Below, in pieces: positions 6,370-10,413 of a stretch of DNA of 10,413 nucleotides. Source of the DNA: Acidimicrobiaceae bacterium (lineage in GTDB: Bacteria; Actinomycetota; Acidimicrobiia; Acidimicrobiales; Bog-793); the NCBI GenBank assembly GCA_003170375.1, contig PMZN01000138.1, positions 11,346-21,758 on the forward strand, in the 5' to 3' direction. The notes beneath the pieces were generated by a model. The model made no database searches and had not been told where the DNA came from. It worked only from the letters and a program-made list of their open reading frames with translations. How positions within the stretch are numbered: the stretch's first letter is position 1; every line of letters starts with the position of its first letter. A program made the translations under genes and the position numbers.

Positions 6370-8411
6370 TGGCGACGACTCTGCTTCCCGACGAGTTCGA
6401 GTCCGGCGTCGCGTCGCGGACAGGTAGCGGCGAGGGGCGACTACGCGGCCTACACCGCGCTTTCGCGCCGCTGCTAGCGGTCCGCGGACTGCCCCGGTGG
6501 CTCTTCTGGACGGGAGCGACGATCACGCTGCTCTTTGTCGTCCTCGCTGTCTTCGCCCCTGAGATTGCTCCATACGGCTTCAACCAGTACATCGCGCACG
6601 GCATCCGGTTCCCCCAGCAAGCCTCGCCGTCGGGTGCCCACTGGTTGGGGACGACGGTCGTTTCCGAGGACGTCTACTCCCGTGTGATCTTCGGGGCGCG
6701 CACTTCGATCGAGGTCGTAGTGCTCGCCCTCATGTTCTCCGTCGTGATCGGTGTCCCCCTCGGCCTTGTCTCGGGGTACTTCGGGGGATGGCTCGACCGG
6801 CTCCTCGTGCTGATCAACGACTCGATCTTCGCCTTTCCTTATCTGCTCTTGGCGATCGTGATCGCATTCCTCCTTTCGACATCGGTCGGAGGCGGGGTGT
6901 TGACCGCGGCCATCGCTATCACGGTCGTATACATTCCGCAGTACTTCCGCGTCGTGCGCAACACGGTGCTCTCGGTGCGCGAGGAGCCGTACGTCGAAGC
7001 CGGCCGCGCGCTCGGCGCCAAGCCGAGAACCGTCATCCGCCGCTATGTGTTCGCCAACGTGGTCCACTCGGTCCCCGTCGTCGCGTCTTTGAACGCGGCC
7101 GATGCGATCCTCACCCTGGCAGGACTGTCGTTCCTAGGCATCGGGATGGACCCTTCGGTCGCCGCCGAGTGGGGCTACGACATCTCTCGCGGGGTCTCCG
7201 ACGCTCAGGCCGGCTTCTGGTGGACCGGTCTCTTCCCTGGGCTCGCCGTCATCCTCCTCGTCACGGGCCTCACGCTCGTCGGCGAGGGGATCAACGACAC
7301 CTTCAACCCGCTCCTGCGCCGGCCGAACCATCGCCGGTTCGCGATGCCCAAAGATGCCCGGGAGGTCACCACCGTGGCCGTCGGGACGGAACGCGCCGTC
7401 GTGCGCGTCCGGGACCTCAGGGTGTGGTATGCGACGGATCGGGGCCCGGTGCGCGCCGTCGACGGGGTGAGCTTCGAGATCCAAGAGCGCGAGACACTCG
7501 GCCTGGTCGGTGAGTCCGGCAGCGGCAAGTCGACCCTGGGTCGCGGGATTATGGGCCTGTTGCCGGTGGGCGCCATCCGGGACGGGTCCGTCGACTTCGA
7601 AGGGCGCGACCTCGTGAAGGCCACGCCGCAGGAGATGCGACGCCTTCGCGGACCCTCGATCGGCCTGGTGTTCCAGGAGCCGATGACCAGACTCGACCCG
7701 CTCATGCGGATCTCGGATCACTTCGCCGAAGCCCTGCACACCCACGAGCCCGACATCTCCGACGCCGAGATCCGCCGGCGCTCACTCGAGGCGCTCGGCG
7801 GAGTGCGCATCCCGCCAACGCGCTTTCGCAACTATCCGTACGAGTTCTCGGGCGGCATGCGACAGCGGATCATGATCGCCCTAGCTCTGGTGCTGAAGCC
7901 GCGCTTTGTGATCGCCGACGAACCGACGACTGCTCTCGACGTATTGGTTGAGGCCCAGATCCTCTCGATCATCGCCGACCTGAAGAACAACTTCGACACG
8001 GCGTTGCTGCTCATCACGCACAACCTCGGTATCGTCGCCGAGTCGTGCGACCGGGTCGCGGTCATGTACGCGGGGCGCATCGTCGAACAGGGCGCCGTCG
8101 TCGATATCTTCTCCCGCCCCGAGCACCCTTACACCCAGGAGCTCATGCGCTCGACGATCTCGCTGTCGACGCGGAAGCTCCACTACATCCCGGGTGCGCC
8201 ACCCGATCTGGTGGCGCCGCCCTCCGGTTGCCGGTTCCACCCACGCTGCCCGTACGCGATGGAGGTCTGCCGGGCGAAGGAGCCGGTGGGTGTCGAAGTG
8301 AGGCCGAGCCACCTCGCCGAGTGCTGGCTCCATGGTCCCGAGAACGAGATCCCACCCGACGGTCGTCGCCCACTAGAGCGCGAGGAGATCGGCATTGCAG
8401 ACGAAGCCTGA
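6369..8411 (+). CDS. Fused peptide-type ABC permease and ATPase (DppC-DppD in one chain)
   Basis: This 680-residue protein joins two subunits that are separate in E. coli. Residues 1-315 form a DppC-type permease: cytoplasmic start, helices at about 45-63, 113-135, 146-170, 176-197, 236-258 and 285-308, and the coupling loop EEPYVEAGRALGAKPRTV (205-222). A linker of about 28 residues leads to a DppD-type ATPase from about 344: Walker A GESGSGKS (381-388), Q436, signature FSGGMRQR (493-500), Walker B VIADE (514-518), D-loop ALD (522-524) and H551. The C-terminal oligopeptide domain has HPYT (586-589) and cysteines C621, C627, C634 and C652, the arrangement linked to an iron-sulfur cluster in DppD-type subunits. 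All catalytic residues look intact. ATG 6369 overlaps the permease stop; a frame extension to 6342 lies inside dppB and is rejected. There is no stop or frameshift at the junction. Such fusions are known in actinobacteria. Confidence 0.93.
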   Translation: MATTLLPDEFESGVASRTGSGEGRLRGLHRAFAPLLAVRGLPRWLFWTGATITLLFVVLAVFAPEIAPYGFNQYIAHGIRFPQQASPSGAHWLGTTVVSEDVYSRVIFGARTSIEVVVLALMFSVVIGVPLGLVSGYFGGWLDRLLVLINDSIFAFPYLLLAIVIAFLLSTSVGGGVLTAAIAITVVYIPQYFRVVRNTVLSVREEPYVEAGRALGAKPRTVIRRYVFANVVHSVPVVASLNAADAILTLAGLSFLGIGMDPSVAAEWGYDISRGVSDAQAGFWWTGLFPGLAVILLVTGLTLVGEGINDTFNPLLRRPNHRRFAMPKDAREVTTVAVGTERAVVRVRDLRVWYATDRGPVRAVDGVSFEIQERETLGLVGESGSGKSTLGRGIMGLLPVGAIRDGSVDFEGRDLVKATPQEMRRLRGPSIGLVFQEPMTRLDPLMRISDHFAEALHTHEPDISDAEIRRRSLEALGGVRIPPTRFRNYPYEFSGGMRQRIMIALALVLKPRFVIADEPTTALDVLVEAQILSIIADLKNNFDTALLLITHNLGIVAESCDRVAVMYAGRIVEQGAVVDIFSRPEHPYTQELMRSTISLSTRKLHYIPGAPPDLVAPPSGCRFHPRCPYAMEVCRAKEPVGVEVRPSHLAECWLHGPENEIPPDGRRPLEREEIGIADEA

Positions 8412-9696
8412 TCCTGCGGCTCCCGCTCTCCTCGACGTCCGCAATCTCAAGGTTCATTTCTCGCTCCGGGGGAGCTTTTTGCAGCGGATGCTCGGCCATG
8501 ACACGGGGTCGGTGAAGGCGGTCGATGGCGTCACCTTCACGCTGCAGCGTGGCGAGGTGTTGGGCCTCGTCGGCGAGTCCGGGAGCGGGAAGACGACGCT
8601 TTCGCGTGCTGTGCTCTCGCTCGTCAAGGTCACGGGTGGGTCGATCGCCCTGAACGGACAGACGATTTCCGGGCTGTCCGAGCGGCAATTCCGGCCGCTG
8701 CGCAAGCGGCTCCAGCTCATCTTCCAGGACCCGCATGCCTCGCTCAACCCGGCGATGCCGATTCTCGACGCCGTCGGCCACCCGCTGCGGATTCACCACA
8801 TCGCGAAGAGCGACGACGAGGTCCGTCGTCTCGTATGCGAGTCTCTCGAACGGGTCGGCCTCGTGCCCGTTGAGCGGTTCCTGCGCAAGTACCCGAGCGA
8901 CCTCTCGGGTGGCCAGAAGCAGCGGGCCGTTCTAGCCCGCGCCATCATCCTTGGACCGGAGCTCGTCATCGCCGATGAGCCGGTCTCGATGCTCGACATG
9001 AGCGTACGCGCCAAGGTTCTCGAGTTGATGGGGGACCTGAAGCGCGATCTCGGCCTTACCTATCTCTACGTCACTCATGACCTCGCGACCGCACGATACT
9101 TCTGCGACCGCATAGCGATCATGTACCTCGGGCGAATCATCGAGATCGGCTCGGCGGCCGAGATCTACACAAATCCACGTCACCCGTACACCAAGGCGCT
9201 GCTCGAGGCGATCCCCGAGCCCGACCCGAGCCACCACGTGCCGCATGACCTTCCCAGGGGCGAGGTGCCTGACGCTGCGGTCCCGCCGCTCGGCTGCTCG
9301 TTCCACCCGCGCTGCCCGAGAGCCTTCTCGCCGTGCGGCTGGGAGAGCCGCGACCTGCGCTTGATGCTCGACGAGCGGTGGGCGACGCTGACTCCCGACG
9401 AGTACCTGCGCGAACGCGCGATCGTCGGCAATCTCATGGCACTCGACTCGCCATCGACTGAGGCCCACATCCCCGCGGCGAAGGGGCACGCAGCGACCGA
9501 GTTGACCGCCCTCCTTGCCGAGCTACGGAAGTCGACGCCCGAGGACCCGTTCTGGCGAGGGGTCGTGTCGGTTGAGCCGCAGGCCAATGGCGTCACGGTT
9601 CGGTTCCACGACCATGTCACGCCCGAGCTGCAGCCCGTTGTCGATGTCGTCGATCCGGTCGAGGTCGCCTGCCATCTCTATCGCCGGACCTCGTGA
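8395..9696 (+). CDS. dppF: Peptide-type ABC transporter ATPase (DppF family) with a C-terminal insertion
   Basis: The second ATPase of the importer, expected to pair with the DppD half of the preceding fusion. The 433 residues exceed the usual 320-350. The nucleotide-binding domain is complete: Walker A GESGSGKT (60-67), Q111 in FQDPHASLNP, signature LSGGQKQR (170-177), Walker B VIADE (191-195), D-loop MLD (199-201), H228. The C-terminal domain begins with HPYTKALL (263-270), then GCSFHPRCPRAFSPC gives C301, C307 and C314. The fourth cysteine of this motif, normally about 17 residues later, appears only at C426 in DPVEVACHLY; about 94 extra residues lie between, and I recognise no domain in them. 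The TTG start overlaps the fusion gene by 17 bases and has GAGGAG at 8382-8387, seven bases upstream. It is the last gene of the operon. The subfamily symbol rests on motifs and gene order. Confidence 0.92.
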   Translation: MQTKPDPAAPALLDVRNLKVHFSLRGSFLQRMLGHDTGSVKAVDGVTFTLQRGEVLGLVGESGSGKTTLSRAVLSLVKVTGGSIALNGQTISGLSERQFRPLRKRLQLIFQDPHASLNPAMPILDAVGHPLRIHHIAKSDDEVRRLVCESLERVGLVPVERFLRKYPSDLSGGQKQRAVLARAIILGPELVIADEPVSMLDMSVRAKVLELMGDLKRDLGLTYLYVTHDLATARYFCDRIAIMYLGRIIEIGSAAEIYTNPRHPYTKALLEAIPEPDPSHHVPHDLPRGEVPDAAVPPLGCSFHPRCPRAFSPCGWESRDLRLMLDERWATLTPDEYLRERAIVGNLMALDSPSTEAHIPAAKGHAATELTALLAELRKSTPEDPFWRGVVSVEPQANGVTVRFHDHVTPELQPVVDVVDPVEVACHLYRRTS

Positions 9697-10174
9697 CACA
9701 TTGACGGGAGCCGTTCGGCAAGCCGAACGATTCGCGCTGCAGTTGGACACCCTGTCGCCCGGGTTGCGGATCCGGACGAGCAAGCATGCTTCCGGACTGT
9801 TGGGACGGCTGTTGAGACAGGGCGTAGCGGACTGCGGTCGCTAGCTTTGGGGAATCCTGCGAAATGCAAGTTCCTAGTGTATAAACACCTCTGTGTGATC
9901 CGCCTCGACGAAATCATGTAGCAGTCAGACCGACTGTAACTGCTCTTGGCCGCAGAAGGGGCACAATTGCCTGGCCGAATCGGACTGGGCCTGCACCGGG
10001 GGCGTGCTGCAGTCAGCTCACCGAGGAACGACTGGAGTTCCTTGTGGGAGAAGAATCGGAGCGGGGGGGGGCAGCTTGAAGGCGAGTCCACTCAGGAACC
10101 AGAGATGTCAATTTACTGTCGCCCGTCAAGGCTCTCGGCTTTAGTACTAGCGCGCTATCGTCGATGATCTTAAT
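9697..10174. other. Gene-free stretch between the importer operon and the GAF-domain gene
   Basis: About 480 bases without a convincing gene, and visibly richer in A and T around 9850-9950 than the coding DNA. Besides the palindrome at its start, it holds an imperfect hairpin at 10022-10044 (8-base arms with one G-U pair, 7-base loop), a run of nine G at 10063-10071, and a direct repeat GCAGTCAG at 9921-9928 and 10009-10016. The sequence TATAAA near 9882 resembles a -10 box but lacks a good -35. No tRNA or known riboswitch was recognised. Confidence 0.55.
9712..9729. terminator. 18-bp perfect palindrome after dppF, possible terminator
   Basis: CGTTCGGCAAGCCGAACG is a perfect inverted repeat 15 bases after the last operon stop. 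As RNA it could form a stem of seven or eight pairs with a tight loop. No T-tract follows, so termination is a guess from position. Its symmetry would also suit a DNA-binding dimer, although the next plus-strand gene is more than 400 bases away. Confidence 0.4.
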
Positions 10175-10413
10175 ATGGCCTCTGAGCGATTGGCCCGTAT
10201 CCTTGCCCAGCTGTCGGCTGGCGGTGTCACCGATCCTGGAGTCGCGCGACTGTGCGAGGTCTGCGCGTCGGTCACGATGACGAGCGGAGCGGCGATCATG
10301 CTCGTGCCCGCCGACGCGCTGCCGGTGTCGTTGTACACCACCAACGATGTATCCCGCCTGGTAGAGGAGGCTCAATTCACGCTCGGCGAAGGGCCAAGCG
10401 TCGATGCGTACCA
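10175..10413 (+). CDS. GAF-domain regulator, probably GAF-ANTAR type, 3' end outside the window
   Basis: The first 79 codons of a gene that runs off the right edge. The sequence MASERLARILAQLS, then VARLCEVCASV, SGAAIMLVP, SLYTTNDVSRLVEEAQFTLGEGPSVDAY matches the N-terminal GAF domain of actinobacterial proteins that usually end in an ANTAR RNA-binding domain and act as transcription antiterminators. The ANTAR part would lie beyond the edge, so the full architecture is inferred. The usual cysteine in GEGPCVDA is a serine here (S75). ATG 10175 is the only start candidate after the in-frame stop TAG at 10148-10150. There is no Shine-Dalgarno sequence in the bases just before it (GATCTTAAT), so the message may be leaderless or weakly translated. 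The role could be sensing a small molecule or stress, but nothing here shows the signal. Confidence 0.75.
   Translation, partial: MASERLARILAQLSAGGVTDPGVARLCEVCASVTMTSGAAIMLVPADALPVSLYTTNDVSRLVEEAQFTLGEGPSVDAY

Noticed and set aside
10022..10044. Hairpin as an ANTAR-binding RNA for the GAF regulator
   Set aside because: ANTAR targets are two adjacent stems with six-base loops having A first and G fourth. Here there is one stem with a seven-base loop, so the match fails.
9678..10091. Minus-strand open frame of 137 codons in the gene-free stretch, with CPFCG readable in a neighbouring frame
   Set aside because: The product is rich in Ser, Arg, Cys and Pro with no recognisable fold, and it overlaps the dppF end. 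The CPFCG stretch has no second cysteine pair and stops soon after, so a zinc-ribbon or transposase remnant is not supported.
1..10413. CRISPR array, tRNA, rRNA or insertion-sequence ends
   Set aside because: No regularly spaced repeats, no cloverleaf or conserved rRNA sequence, and no transposase motifs with terminal inverted repeats were seen.

Overview
The window is high-GC DNA with long, tightly packed plus-strand genes, GTG and TTG starts as well as ATG, and a partial GAF-domain gene of the type usually paired with ANTAR. This points to an actinobacterium (Actinomycetota), but I cannot place it to genus. All recognised genes are on the plus strand. The sequence looks chromosomal: I see no insertion sequence, phage gene, CRISPR array, tRNA or rRNA.

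Layout: (1) Positions 1-2633 hold a cytosine-use pair. The first gene is the 3' part of an NCS1-family permease (CodB-like), cut by the left edge. Its stop overlaps the start of a complete cytosine deaminase (codA). A strong hairpin follows. (2) Positions 2698-3344 hold a perfect 12-bp palindrome and a short ABC ATPase gene. Its Walker A glycine before the lysine is replaced by glutamate, and it stops before the H-loop. It looks like a decaying drug/antibiotic-type exporter ATPase with no permease partner. (3) Positions 3345-3660 are a gene-free stretch with a possible promoter. (4) Positions 3661-9696 hold a complete peptide/nickel-type ABC importer: a secreted substrate-binding protein, a DppB-type permease, a fused DppC-DppD protein (permease plus ATPase in one chain), and a DppF-type ATPase with a long insertion in its C-terminal cysteine region. 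A GC-rich hairpin separates the binding-protein gene from the permease gene, and the three downstream genes overlap. (5) Positions 9697-10174 are gene-free and start with an 18-bp palindrome that could end the operon. (6) From 10175 to the edge is the N-terminal part of a GAF-domain regulator.

Working together: the codBA pair would import cytosine and deaminate it to uracil for pyrimidine salvage. The importer would capture a peptide or similar solute outside the cell and drive uptake through the DppB-DppC pore, powered by the DppD half and DppF. Both are nutrient-scavenging modules; nothing in the sequence ties them into one pathway. I find no convincing undescribed system. The points most worth a second look are the DppF insertion, the DppC-DppD fusion, the binding protein without a lipobox, and the broken ATPase.
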